A stretch of 64,000 bases of DNA from Trichopria drosophilae. Its lineage: Eukaryota > Arthropoda > Insecta > Hymenoptera > Diapriidae. The stretch is taken from contig CM059587.1 of assembly GCA_030407085.1 (NCBI GenBank), positions 104,057,501-104,121,500 on the forward strand, written 5' to 3'. Each line of letters opens with the position of its first letter. Positions within the stretch are counted from its first letter, which is position 1. The notes beneath the pieces are model-generated. The model saw only the letters and a program-made list of their open reading frames with translations. It had not been told where the DNA came from and did no database searches. Positions 12,745-23,719 of the stretch are shown here, piece by piece. The position numbers were made by a program, and so were the translations under genes.

Positions 12745-13570
12745 AGAAAAAAAGTTTGCAAAATTTTTCAAGACCATTTCTGGTGTAAAAAATAATCTCT
12801 CTTTCAGATTCTAAAGCTAAAATTTGGTTATTGTTATTTTAATGAAACTCGGTATATAGATATTCTGAATGGTGTTCAACTCGAATGAATTAAAAAATAT
12901 ATCTCCTTTTTTTATTTGTGGGTGCGGGTCGAAAAAACGAAAAATCAAAAAGCAGATAAGCCAAAAACCGACAATCATAAAAGAGGACAGTCGAAAAGCC
13001 GATACACAAGAAAATAGGCACATCGGGTGCGGGTTGACAAACCGACAAGTCAAAAGCCGTCAGGCCAAAAAAACAACAATCAATAATTTGACACAAGTGG
13101 ACGGACATTTTTTGAAGTGTCGGTTTTTTTACTGTTGGCTTTTCGATTTTCGGTTTTTTCAACCTGTACCATTGTATCCACTATTTTTAATTTTCAAAAA
13201 CTAATGTCACATTCCCATTGAGTCTCCCTAAAAGTATCTGTGAACGCATATTCATGAAAGCATTTTGATGTGTTAGCGACTTTTTAACGTACAAGCACCT
13301 TATACGTTGTTTTTTACGCTGTAACGTAATTTTCTTGTCCACCACCTTGAATTTACAATAAATAGCCATGGATTTTGAGAGATGATGTTTCGAGTACTCA
13401 ATATTAAGAACTTTCGTGGCAAATTTCAGTCGGTTTTCGTCTAAAAATAGTATAGAATGTGCCATAACTTTGTTTAGGTTAAAAATAACCAAATTTTAGT
13501 TTCAGAATCAGAAAGAGAGATCACATTTATCTGTAAAATGGACGGTTTTTTAAACTTTTTTTCATACAAA
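12745..13570. mobile_element. Fold-back element with CCGACA minisatellite core
   Basis: The left arm (about 12745-12845) and right arm (about 13478-13570) are reverse complements, sharing ATCTCTCTTT, GATTCT and CTAAAATTTGGTTATT. Between them lies the CCGACA repeat at 12905-13170. Open frames of 78-111 codons on both strands here read through the repeat and the arms and are not genes. Confidence 0.7.
12905..13170. repeat. Degenerate CCGACA / AAAAGCC minisatellite in inverted arms
   Basis: Units such as CGAAAAGCCGA, AAAACCGACAA and AAAAGCCGTCA repeat every 11-20 bases with changing linkers. GGTGCGGGTTGACAAACC near 13027 faces a reverse-complement stretch ending GGTTTTTTCAACC near 13160, so part of the repeat forms an inverted pair. 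The phrase GGGTGCGGGT occurs twice (12919 and 13025). Confidence 0.65.
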
Positions 13571-14334
13571 CTAAAAGCAGTGAAGTTTTAGTACATTTTG
13601 CGACCTTCTGGACGTTAATGACTTTTCTATCTATACACTTAATAGAGTGACATTAAAGATTTACACTATTCAAATTATACTCCAAAGGATTCAAATATAT
13701 TTACTACCCTTTATTACAGATAGTTATTCCAACCATTTTCGAGTGTTTATCAAACAATAATATTTTGTAACAAATACCGAACTATAAGAGTTCAGTTCTT
13801 GACATACTTTGAATTATTTTTAAAGTTTATATATCCCAAAAATTCTTTTATTCTAGTCAGAAATTTCGAAAAGAATCTCACTTAGTGTGGTATGCAACAC
13901 TATTTTAAAAATGCGTTTCGCACTAGGATGCAAATCATGGTCAACAATCCACCGGACTATGTAATTCTTGTTCCGTATGTGATAATTCATATGAAATTAT
14001 ATCAATTATTTGTTACTGGCTTTGAAATTTTGGATGAATGTCACACGGATTAAATATATAATAAAAATAAAATAACAAAACATATAATAAAGATAAGTAT
14101 AAACACATTGATACATAAATTAGTTCTACCCAGAACATATTTTATATCATGACTGATGATTAATCAATGTTGGAAATGAACCTAACCTAGTTTCGTTTAA
14201 TTCATCTGTTTATTCTACATTAAATTTTATTATCTCACTCTTTCAATTTGTTGAAATGAAAATCCATTACAAAAATTTGGCCACTCCAATGAAATTGTGA
14301 ATCCTCACTCTAACGAGAGAAATGGCTGACAAAA
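13571..14334. other. Intergenic DNA, nothing recognised
   Basis: No gene or element boundary recognised. It contains one CCTAACCTA word near 14186, too short to be telomeric. Confidence 0.5.
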
Positions 14335-14765
14335 CATGTTTCTAATCATGAATCTGACATTTTTGAAATTCAAAATTGTAGATCCGATATGTTGAACGAA
14401 AATCTTTAAATTATTTCCAATTATGTAAAAATGTAGAAGGTATTTCAGATAATTAATGGATGCAAATTTTTATAAAAATTAAGATATTATGAATATTTTC
14501 TTCCGCTATATTGAATATCGTAAAATCATGTTAAATTCATAATCAGCGTCAATCAAATCCCAGAAAAATCTGTATACAATTTTTTTTTAATTTATATATT
14601 TTGAAAAAATTTGCCCGCCACATTGGATCCGCCGTTTTGAATATTTGTAATTTAGCTTCAAATTCCTGATCAGCGACGCAAAAAATGACATAGAATATAT
14701 TTTAAGAAGAAATATCATTTTCAATCGTTGCGTGAGGAAAAACGAAAATGGCATCAAATTTTCGA
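14335..14765. repeat. Decayed repeat carrying CCGCCAT-like motifs
   Basis: The words GATCCGATATGTTGAA, CCGCTATATTGAAT, GGATCCGCCGTTTTGAAT and GCCATTTTGAAAT recur about every 100-150 bases, along with TCAGCGACGCAAAAAA. The same vocabulary is seen in the fold-back elements at 19204-19754, 23720-24790, 25365-26405 and 61990-63930, so this is read as an old relative of them. Confidence 0.5.
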
Positions 14766-16149
14766 GTTGCCATTTTGAAATTCTATTTTTTCACCAATCA
14801 TAATAATCCTCGCATCCGAGTTCGGTACAAAGTTGTTGATAAACAACAATTTTCCATTAAAAAATGCTTTATATTGAATAATTTCATCTATCTTCTTTCG
14901 ATTGATGTTTTTGAAGGCTGGATGGAAAAGTATACAATACATTTTGCGTTTGAAATGATATGTTCAGATTTCTTTTCACTTTGGTGATGTATCAAGAATG
15001 AGATTCGAAAAATGACAAAATATCGTCCGTTTGGGGCATAATGGGTTGAAATGAGTACATCGTATAAAGGAAGGATGAAAGTAGATCATGATAAAAGATT
15101 ACGATCAATACAAATCAATCAAAGTTATACATCATCTGACATTTGAACCAGTTATAGATGTAATTTTAAAAAATCTCTGCAGGTACTACAAAAAGTTCAC
15201 ATTTGAATTCTTTGTCCGATAACAGATCTCGATTTTTCTCGATTATGACGTATAATTCTCTTTTCTGACGACCTTCTTGCTTAGGAATTTACGTACTCCT
15301 CTTTTCCTTATGATGAATGCATCTCATATAATGATAGGTGTAATGATGGCTTTTAAAATGTCTATACTTTTAAGTTGTTAAATACACCCGCGTGCACGCA
15401 CACGTAAAATAATATTGCGTTAGTTCCCGCTCTGCTAAGTCTCGTCTGGGGCAGTGGTCATGCTCAGACAATCTTTTCGTGATAGTAGTTAACGCAAGCG
15501 TTGAATCAGGAAAATCTGTTTTGCAGTTAAATGCAATTATGTCAATAATTAAGATGCATTTTACGTATATTCTATGAAAATGTTAACTGTAACAATTTTC
15601 CAAACGGTTACAATTCGCGGCTTCTGCTTACGTGTATTTATTAGTCAGTTAGAACCCCGTTAGTAAATAAAAATGGTAGAAAGGAGTTTACGGATGGTCT
15701 ATATCAGACAAATTAATAAATGTTGGTAAAAAGTGCGAGGATTTGTGGAAATTGATTTTAAACATAAAAACAAGAAAAAAATATTGAATACATTTGATCA
15801 ATAACACCAAGACTTTTCAATTTGATTTATAATTTCGAATGATTATAATTTGAATAATTTATTATATTAGCATATTTTGCGTTGTATTCCCATTAGATAC
15901 TGATCTAACTCAACTTTTTTTTATTATTGAACTGCGCCGCATTAGTAGGCGAAAATTTCCTTTGTTTAACGTTGAAAAATAATAGAGAACGCGACTAAAT
16001 TGTTAGTAATCTTTAGAGTAATACGAACGGTTTGCGAATGAACATCTTTCCCAAATGTAGTATAGGAAGAGTTAAGACACGTCTTGGTAGTTACAGAAAT
16101 TTTCATAGGTTGATATTAAGTAAAAATCTATTCAATCTAAGTTCTAATA
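14766..16149. other. Intergenic DNA without a recognised gene
   Basis: No coding region recognised. A small GC-richer patch at 15370-15500 includes GGGGCAGTGGTCATGCTCAG, reminiscent of a tRNA A box, but no tRNA fold could be completed. A 79-codon frame at 14748-14987 overlaps the decayed repeat. Confidence 0.5.
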
Positions 16150-17099
16150 TTAACCCATTGACGTCCAAAATGACGAGATTTTTAGCTCATTTTCAAAGCT
16201 CTCTAGCAACTCGAAAAATGAAAATATCATAATGAAACTAACTTAATTTACTAATTTTGGGTATGCCCTATCGATTTATGGGGTCAAAATGGTGATTCCT
16301 TGTCGCAGAAAAACAATATAGCGGATTTTATTTAAAAAGTACCGAAACAAATTTTTACAAATGGATAATGGGTGGCGATCTATTCCAAACTATGGACAAA
16401 CTTGCACAAATAAGTTGTAGTTTAAGTGGATTTTTTTAGTTCCATTCAGTTGATCCTGTTAAAAATGGCCGAAAAGTCTAAAAATGTATAAAAAGACGTG
16501 TTTTTTTCTGAATATTTCTGAAATAAACCGACATTGATCAAAATTTATGTCTTCAAATGTAAAATTTCAGTTTATTAAATATTCACGGTCACTTTTAAAT
16601 ATATTTTACAATGTTAATGATGGCGGATTCATTCAGGGCCACCATATTGAATCCGCCATTACTAACATCGTGAAATGTATTAAAAAGTGACCATGAATAT
16701 TTCATAAATTGAAATTCTACATTTATGACAAAAATTTAGATTGCCGACGATTTACTTTAGAAATATTTAGGAAAAACACAATTTTTAGAAATGTCCAAAC
16801 TTTTCCGCACTTTTTAAAAGGATAAACTGAATCGAGTTCAATAAAAAAATGTTTTTCATAAAGTGCAACTTATTTATCCACGTTTGTCCATAGTTTGGAA
16901 TGGATCGCCATCCATTATCTATTTGTTAAAAAAGTGACGAAAAAAATTTTTTTAATTTGGGGTACCTTTTTTACCTACAGCATACCCAAAAGTAGTAAAG
17001 TAAGTTGGTTTCATTATGATATTTTTTTCTTTTTTCTATTTGCTAGATAGATTTGAAAATCAGCTTAAAATCTCGTCATCTTGGACGTTAATGGGTTAA
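16150..17099. mobile_element. Near-complete palindrome with TTAA-CCCATT ends (piggyBac-type, non-autonomous)
   Basis: The 950-bp element is bounded by TTAA at 16150-16153 and 17096-17099. Both ends read inward as CCCATTnACGTCCAA followed by ATGACGAGATTTT. The arms (16150-16631 and 16648-17099) pair along almost their whole length around a centre of about 16 bases, where GGCGGATTCA faces TGAATCCGCC. The TTAA duplication with CCC/GGG ends is characteristic of piggyBac-type elements. No transposase frame is present; the 66-codon frame at 16032-16232 runs into the left arm. Confidence 0.85.
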
Positions 17100-17179
17100 C
17101 TCGATGTAACCTTTTCAAAATGTAATTAAAGTAATTTTGCAAGGAAATACGACGAGGATGGGGCTAGCAGAATTTTCGA

Positions 17180-17457
17180 GAAAAGTGAGGTTAAATATCA
17201 CTCTCGATTTTAACCATATTTTTCATGTTTCTGGGTCAAAGCAAATATGTGTTTTTCCAGAATGCATCGCATGGACGTGCTATTTTTAAATTCTTCTTTT
17301 TACCCCTTTTTTTCCGAAATTTTTTTTTTATTATATTTTTTATTTGTTTACTGATGATTTGAGTGGTTGCTAACAATGTATAAATTTGATTTATTTGTCA
17401 ACAACATGCCAAGTATAATCAAAATTAAACATTTCATAATATTCAACCTCACTTTTC
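17180..17457. mobile_element. Small element with 20-bp terminal inverted repeats
   Basis: GAAAAGTGAGGTTAAATAT at the left is matched by its near reverse complement ATATTCAACCTCACTTTTC at the right, 278 bp apart. Only the termini are inverted; the interior is AT-rich and non-coding. Confidence 0.55.
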
Positions 17458-19200
17458 TAAACAATGTATAAGCAACATTTTAATAACGCCATTGTTTTCA
17501 GCGTTGTCAAAGATAAGCAAAGAGTAAAATTTTGTGGGTTAGTGTAATAATCATTTGAACAAAGGAAGTAGTTCTTCGTTTGTCCAAAAGTAATTAATTG
17601 TCTGAAGGTCAGATTACTTCCATCAACTAGTTTAATTTTCATATATAATATTAAGTAGCACGTGTCTTATTCAATTGTTTAATCATACTTGTATTTGTTG
17701 CAGTGAATGATGTTTAAAATAATTGGTCAACAAATCCTAGTCTAGTAACAAATGTTTCACTACCAATATCGAGTACCCAGAGTGATTTGTATAGTAATAC
17801 AATTTTCATTCAAAAAAATATTACATAAAGCATTGTATTAAATTTCATAACTATCTAAGAAACATTGAACTCTTTAGTACATGTACGTGTATTTTTTAAA
17901 TCATTTTTAACGTAACTTGAGAACTATCCGAAGTTCCTGACAATGATTCTATATTTGGACCCTTTTTTGGAGTTTTTGTATAGCTCATTATCATAGATCT
18001 TTTATTTTGTACCGTTTTGAGTCTCAGTGAATATAAATTTGAATGTAAATGCACGAAAGAATAAAAGTTTAAAGTGCAACTCATGACGAGATGTAAGATT
18101 GGCTGCTGCCCCAAATTCAGAGCACACAGTGGTGCAGCACGATTTGGTGACTATGCATTATTAATTTGAACGTTCACAATTCGATAATAGTACATGTTGT
18201 ACTTAAGAGGTTAGATCGGTATGTCGGTGGTCTTACACAGTTATAATTAGTCTGACATAACCTGTTCATCTCCTCTATAGTCATAAAATGTATGTAACCG
18301 TTTTCATAACCTCAACTTCTTAGTTCTTACACAACTTTTTTTTTTACTTTGAGACATTTGGGTGTAAATTTCTTATTCAAGCTCTTTATAATTTGATGTT
18401 TATAGTTTGAATAAAAAATCGTTTTGTGAATTTATATAAAGAGTATATCCATTTGAACTCCATGTTATTAGCCATGCCCTGCATAAATAACCGGTGTATT
18501 TTTTATTCGCTGCAACTTAAACGCGCGCCAATTCCGCACATGTCGTTATTACATCACGTGCATTAACAATTGGCACGGATGTATATGTGTCATTCAGTGC
18601 ACTTCAGTGGCACCTGATGCCAGTGAAAATAAATTGTGTCGTAGAAGGAATCACACTTTCAAAGTTTTTCAATAGAAAGTTTTTAGCGCGTTTGCAAATT
18701 TCTGGCATCGCTTTTATTGGTGTTTTAATGATCTTTAATAAAATAATTGCAATCTTAATGTCATTTAACAATACATGCATAATCTACGAATAAATACCAG
18801 AGAAAATGAAACAAACTGCATAAACTGCACATCATTGCAGCAATATTGGAGAGTGATATAGTAACCTTCTATCTTCAAAATAATATTCAGATTCTTCAGA
18901 AGAAATCTGTTGCTTTTACAGAAAGTGACTGCAGAAAGAATATCTATAATTTTTACAGAAATTGTCTTTTGGTAAAATAGTCCAGACGTCCAGAAAATCT
19001 ACGTCAACTTCATAAGTATATAAATTGTACAAATAATTTTTATTTTTTTCCAAACTGACATTTGTGATTTTAACGATTTGCTACATTGGATGCGCCACTT
19101 TCTTGGCTGAAACTTCAAATTTGGACTCAATAAAAAACTCCGGGAACCAAGTTTGGAGTCATTTCATTCGGGACAATCGATCGAGTATATGCGCCTATAA
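17458..19200. other. Intergenic DNA without a recognised gene
   Basis: Short frames on both strands (61-72 codons) have no supporting features. No repeat boundary was recognised. Confidence 0.5.
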
Positions 19201-19203
19201 TTA

Positions 19204-19754
19204 ACCTTTAGACTGCCGGAAATTTTTCCCACAAATTAACTTTTTTTTTTGTGAAAATTACTCTTCCTACACAAAAAATTCGGAAAATGCGAAGGGCTGT
19301 AAATGGCAGGCCATGGCACAACAAATGACATTTTGCAAAATTCATCCAAATCGCTTAAAACTCGTTACTCAGAGGTTTTTGTGGTCTCTGAAAATGAATA
19401 TGAAATTCAAAATTCAAAATTCAAAATGACGGATCCAATATGGCAGACGCATTTTGAAAAATTGATCCAAATCGTTTGAAACCTGTTACTCGGAGATTTT
19501 TGAGGTATCTGAATTCAAATATGGGGACAAAAAATCAAAATTTCGAATTCAATATGGCAGAATAGTTTCTGAAGCGTTATTGCGACTTTGCGCATAGCAA
19601 TGAACATGATATTTTGTTTATTTATTATTTCACTCTTTGGACATACATATCCATTTACATTTTATTTACATTTTTACCCTGAAACCCCCGAGTTATAAGA
19701 GTTGATTTCTTTTTAATTAGTTTTTAGTGGCCAGTATAGTGGCAGTCTAAAGGT
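19204..19754. mobile_element. Element with perfect 14-bp TIR and internal tandem repeat
   Basis: ACCTTTAGACTGCC at 19204-19217 is matched exactly by GGCAGTCTAAAGGT at 19741-19754. TTAA lies at the left end (19201-19204) but has been lost or never existed at the right. The interior carries the GACGGATCCAATATGGCAG motif and two 118-bp tandem units. Confidence 0.75.
19330..19565. repeat. Two tandem units of about 118 bp
   Basis: The sequence from CATTTTGCAAAATTCATCC to ATCCAATATGGCAGAC is repeated directly as GCATTTTGAAAAATTGATCC to TTCAATATGGCAGAAT. Both units share AAATCG, TTACTCnGAG and TTTTTGnGGT. Confidence 0.65.
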
Positions 19755-20141
19755 GAAAAGAAAATGGACTTTAGTAACAATTTTTGAGTCGTGCGTCGTT
19801 ATGAAATTTAACATTTCGTTAGTCCGGTTTTATAGTCCAAGTATTTTTTAGGGATAATTATACCCATCTAAAATATTCCAATACAGGAAATGATAAATAA
19901 CGATAAGTGACAGGTAAAACTTAAAAAATTATTATTTTGTTAAATAAATGCTCGTAGTCATTCAAACGATCGTAATCATTTTGCAATCAATCGAAAGAGC
20001 GTAGTTTGGACAATACAAAAGATTAATATCAAAATACTAAAGTGTAATAAAGAACTTTATGTTAAATTGATGATTTCATCCTTCAATGGTTAATGTCCAA
20101 GGTTATTTGAAGGTTAACTTAAATGTCAAAGAATAGTAGAT
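19755..20141. other. Intergenic DNA, nothing recognised
   Basis: No gene or element boundary recognised. Confidence 0.5.
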
Positions 20142-20259
20142 TGTGCAACTAGGGAGCAAAATAGGTGTTTGCCGATGAGTGTGAGTTTGACGCCCGAGCG
20201 AAGCGAGGACGGCATTTCGCACGAGTCTACAAATACCTATTCTCCCTTGTTGCACATAC
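20142..20259. repeat. Inverted repeat around a GC-rich core, GGGAGCAAAATAG family
   Basis: TGTGCAACTAGGGAGCAAAA at the left pairs with a stretch ending TCTCCCTTGTTGCACA at the right, with arms of about 30 bases. The core includes CCCGAGCGAAGCGAGG, itself a short dyad, and is strikingly GC-rich against the surroundings. Confidence 0.75.
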
Positions 20260-20278
20260 TATTTTCTCATACGAGGGC

Positions 20279-20458
20279 GTGCTATTTTGCTCCCGCGATA
20301 TAGGGAGCAAAATAGTATTTTGCCCACAGAATGCGAGAAACCTATTTTGCTCCCGGGTATATTTATTTTGCTCCCTAGGGAGAGAATGTGCTATTTTGCT
20401 CCCGCAATTTAGGGAGCAAAATAGCATTTTGCGCACAGAGTGTGAGAAACATATTTTT
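20279..20458. repeat. 109-bp-period repeat made of GGGAGCAAAATAG palindromes
   Basis: Two 70-base units start at 20279 and 20388. Each is a hairpin, CTATTTTGCTCCC then an 8-base loop then GGGAGCAAAATAG, followed by ATTTTGCnCACAGA. Between them are two more CTATTTTGCTCCC-like copies (20342 and 20364). The plus-strand frame at 20165-20506 and the minus-strand frame at 20227-20436 are by-products: the repeated word encodes the repeated LFCS and REQN strings. Confidence 0.85.
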
Positions 20459-21204
20459 CATATTTATCATGGACAAAATTTTGTTGGAAAGAGGTTTGAA
20501 TTTTGAAGGTCATGACTAATTTTGAAGGTAATTTCAGAAGAGTCTTACGATATTAAATAAATAGTAGTTTTACTTTTTCATAATCTTCTCTATTCCAAAA
20601 TTGTTGTAATTAAGTTTTAATACTAAAAATACTGTGAAACTTTGTGTTAAAATGTACATTCTGTCATTAATGGGTTAATTCATCTCAAGTGAATGCAGTC
20701 CATTATGACCACTAAATTTTTCAGTGACTTTTCAAATTATGTCATACATGCGACCGACCTGATTACGTAGTGGAATGAAGAATGATATAAAAAAGTAAAT
20801 CCCCATTTAAGCGGACCATTAATAATAAAACAGAACTATAAAAAAGTATTGCATCTTGTAAAAGAAGAAACAGTTTTTGTACATTTAATAAAATTGTGGG
20901 AAAACTTTCTGAAAATCCCATCTTCATTCTCTTTGAAACTAAGCTGAGAGCAGTAATTTGGTGCGCAGAATACGAATATTAAAGTGAAGATTTGCGCCAA
21001 GGTCATATTGACGGTCAAAACAAGACAAAGCAACTTATGTTTTGAATAGTTGTTTGTAATAGTTACTTTAACAAATTGCTTCGTCTGAAAATTCTTCTAT
21101 AGAGATAAATAAATTTGTTAGTCGTATAAACGAGAACATTTTCACTATTTGAAAGTCAGATTTGATCTCTTAGAGAATGAAATTTCACTTTTTAAGAAAT
21201 CGGA
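20459..21204. other. Intergenic DNA with a solo TTAA element end
   Basis: At 20667-20678 CATTAATGGGTTAA matches the right terminus of the CCCATT/TTAA family (compare 61621-61634 and 17088-17099). No matching left end was found, so it may be a truncated copy. Nothing else was recognised. Confidence 0.4.
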
Positions 21205-21206
21205 TG

Positions 21207-21565
21207 GGGTGTTCCTCAAAAACCCGACAAATCATACAACAGACACTTCAAAAGCACGACATTAAAAAACCAGACATTTTAAAATACAGATATCCAAAAA
21301 CCAGACATATTAAAATGTACATATTCTGAAAATGAAATTAATGATTGAATTATAAATGTGAGTGACCTACAAAATTAATCCCTTGGTTAAACATTTCTGA
21401 AATTTAAATGACCTTCGAATGGGATCTCAAGGACTGCGATCCGACATCATTTTTTTTACGTAGTGAACGCATCAGTCGGAGTTGTCTGCATTTTTAAATG
21501 TCTGGTTTTTGAATGTCGGGATATTGAATTGTCTGTTTTGTAATTTTGACGTGCACCCATCGGGT
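21207..21565. mobile_element. Inverted-repeat element with CAGACA / CCGACA arms
   Basis: The left arm (21207-21300) is a chain of AAAACCnGACA-like units. The right arm (about 21480-21565) is its reverse complement, sharing AAAAACCAGACATnTTAAAA and ending in CACCCATCGGGTG opposite GGATGGGGTG. The spacer is about 180 bases. It is structurally like 12905-13170. Confidence 0.65.
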
Positions 21566-21690
21566 GTGGATTGAAAAACCGTCAATAATAAAGCCGACAG
21601 TCGAAAAGCCGACAGTAAAAAAACCGACTCATATAAGAAAATAGACACATTTGACAAGCGAACAGTCATTTTTTTTATTTATCGGATTTT
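21566..21690. repeat. CCGACA minisatellite
   Basis: AAAGCCGACAGTCGAAAAGC and its variants repeat with a period near 15. It abuts the right arm of the 21207-21565 element through GGGTGTGG. A 65-codon minus-strand frame here is a reading of the repeat. Confidence 0.65.
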
Positions 21691-22679
21691 CGACTCAACA
21701 ACAAAATTGTTCCATTTACCTACTATTTGCCGATACTTAAATAATTTGTACCTAACCTCAAATATCAACTCTGATTTATCATGTTGTTAATTTTACTATT
21801 TATGTATGTTAAAATCGTTTCTACCATTTTTTCATGGTTACATAACCCTTTTTTCGTTGTGTGCACTTTACTTTGGTTTTTAAATTTCGTGGAAATTGAA
21901 TTGGTGTTAAAATTTTAGTACGTTCTAGAGTAAGTTATCGTTAAGTGATTGAATAAATATACTTGACATATTCTTTCATGTTTAAAACCATAATGCATAC
22001 AAAAAGCGTACATTTAAAACTCAAAAAAAGTGAAAAATCTGTAGTAATTTAGTAATTTAAGAAGAGTTTTACAATTGTATTTAGTTTCCCTCTAGTATGG
22101 ACTTTAATAACTAATGACTTGATTTACTGAAAAAAAGCCGTTGAGGAATTATTTATATTTTGTTGTTTTTCTTCTTTCCACTCTGTAAATGCTTACTAAA
22201 GATACTATTTCCATAAATAATCCAGTTACTACCGTACACCCAAATTAAAAAATGTATAGAATTCGAATGTACCGTTGAGAAGCAAACCACGAATTCGAAG
22301 ATAAGGTGAAAGAATTCAGTCTCGTAAAAGTCACATCGATATTGTACAGCAGTTTTATTGTCGATTTTATCGTTTGTAGCTTTATAACGGCAAAGTTTAT
22401 GATTTTTCCACGAATAATGCAGACAGCTGGTTAATTAAAACGCTACGTTGGTTACACTAGTTGCCGTGTATATATTACAAAGTCATTACGTCGGATTCGT
22501 CCAGAGCGTTGATCTAAAATGTTTGATGACCGATTGACCTTCGAACACTGAACTAGGACATTCGGGTCATATGGAATCTCTGAGTTACCATACGTATTAC
22601 AAAATTTGCGGAACGTCTGGTAACATTGTCAATAAGTATTGTGACATTTACAATAATGGCAAATCTTGATATCTCCTCG
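21691..22679. other. Intergenic DNA without a recognised gene
   Basis: No coding region or element boundary recognised. The sequence becomes gradually GC-richer towards the right. Confidence 0.5.
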
Positions 22680-23719
22680 TGGGGTAACGTAACCTCGCGG
22701 AGCTGTGGTCAGTTGTATCGCGTGTTATTTCATTTTTTGTAGACGAAACGTAGCACTTGTTACGTATGTTACGTATACACGAAACGTAACACGACCGTTC
22801 GAAGTTCGATATATTTCCTCTTACTTCGAAAAGATTACATTCGTTTCATCTTATTGCGAGTTCCCCGTATCTGCATCATCTCCCTTCTCATCGCATGCAC
22901 CGGCTGCGAGCGGCTAAGGCTAACTGTATTTTGACTTTGTGGCCTGAATTGCGGTAACACGGTAACTGGCTTTGCGATACCCCGAATAACGGACAAATCT
23001 CTTAAGGCACGAATTGCCTTTAGCCATACTCTACCTATACAACCGTACACGGATGTGCTATGCACGACCAGCAGCACGAAAAGGACACGGGCATCTCTTT
23101 TTTTTTAAGTGACATTCGAGACAACGCTGACGTAGCGTGAGATACAGGGTTGCGATTGTTAATGAGTCGTTCGTCATTTTCCAAATATCAATATTGACGT
23201 CTGAAGAACGGAACCGGTTTTCTGGCAACGCCGACAGTTATTTATGTGACTAATTTAGCGGGAGAGACAATTAACGAGGTATGGAGATGTGACTTCCGGA
23301 CATGATTACGATCTGATCTGAATGATTGTACGCTTATGACATCGAATAAGAGTCTGAAGACTCCAAATTTGGTCTCGGGTGTTCGGGATCTATGCGGGTT
23401 TATCTAAATTTATACGACTGATCGATGCAGCATTCGAATTAATATACTTAGAGAACTAATTTCATGTTATTAGATCTCATATGAGTTGCTTGGATTTGGA
23501 GCAAATTATGTAATTTTATAAGTTCTTAGCGAATTCTACATGACATCATAATGGGGGTGATGAATTTATAAAGTGTCTTTTCATGACATAACGACGATGT
23601 GTTAATTGTCTTTTGGCTCCGCAAAGAAAATATATTACTCACAAACCAATCAGCAGATTTCGACCTTATGAAAATAGGTCACAAACACTTGTAAAAAGTG
23701 ATGTTGTTTATCAAACTTG
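22680..23719. other. GC-richer island with clustered TACGTA words
   Basis: The stretch 22680-23420 is clearly less AT-rich than its surroundings. TAACGTAAC, TTACGTATG, TTACGTATAC and AAACGTAACAC lie between 22685 and 22800, resembling bZIP (ATF/C/EBP) half-site clusters. A TCAGTTG word at 22709 resembles an arthropod initiator, but no TATA or correctly spaced DPE was found. Frames of 70 and 80 codons overlap in opposite directions and are not supported. It could be a promoter or enhancer of a gene outside the window. Confidence 0.35.

Noticed and set aside
12817..13492. Overlapping frames of 78-111 codons on both strands
   Set aside because: They read through the CCGACA minisatellite and the arms of the fold-back, so their repeated residues are by-products of the repeat.
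14180..14195. CCTAACCTA resembling insect telomere repeat TTAGG
   Set aside because: Fewer than two units; such words are common in AT-rich insect DNA.
15420..15530. tRNA-like A box (GGGGCAGTGGTCA) with a possible degenerate B box downstream
   Set aside because: No acceptor, anticodon or T stem can be completed, and the B box is a poor match.
20165..20506. 113-codon frame with recurring cysteine-containing LFCS strings
   Set aside because: The apparent protein repeats are translations of the GGGAGCAAAATAG DNA repeat; the opposite strand gives an equally open frame.
22701..22745. Initiator TCAGTTG with a downstream AGACG as a DPE
   Set aside because: AGACG begins at +31 rather than +28; DPE spacing is strict, and no TATA is present.
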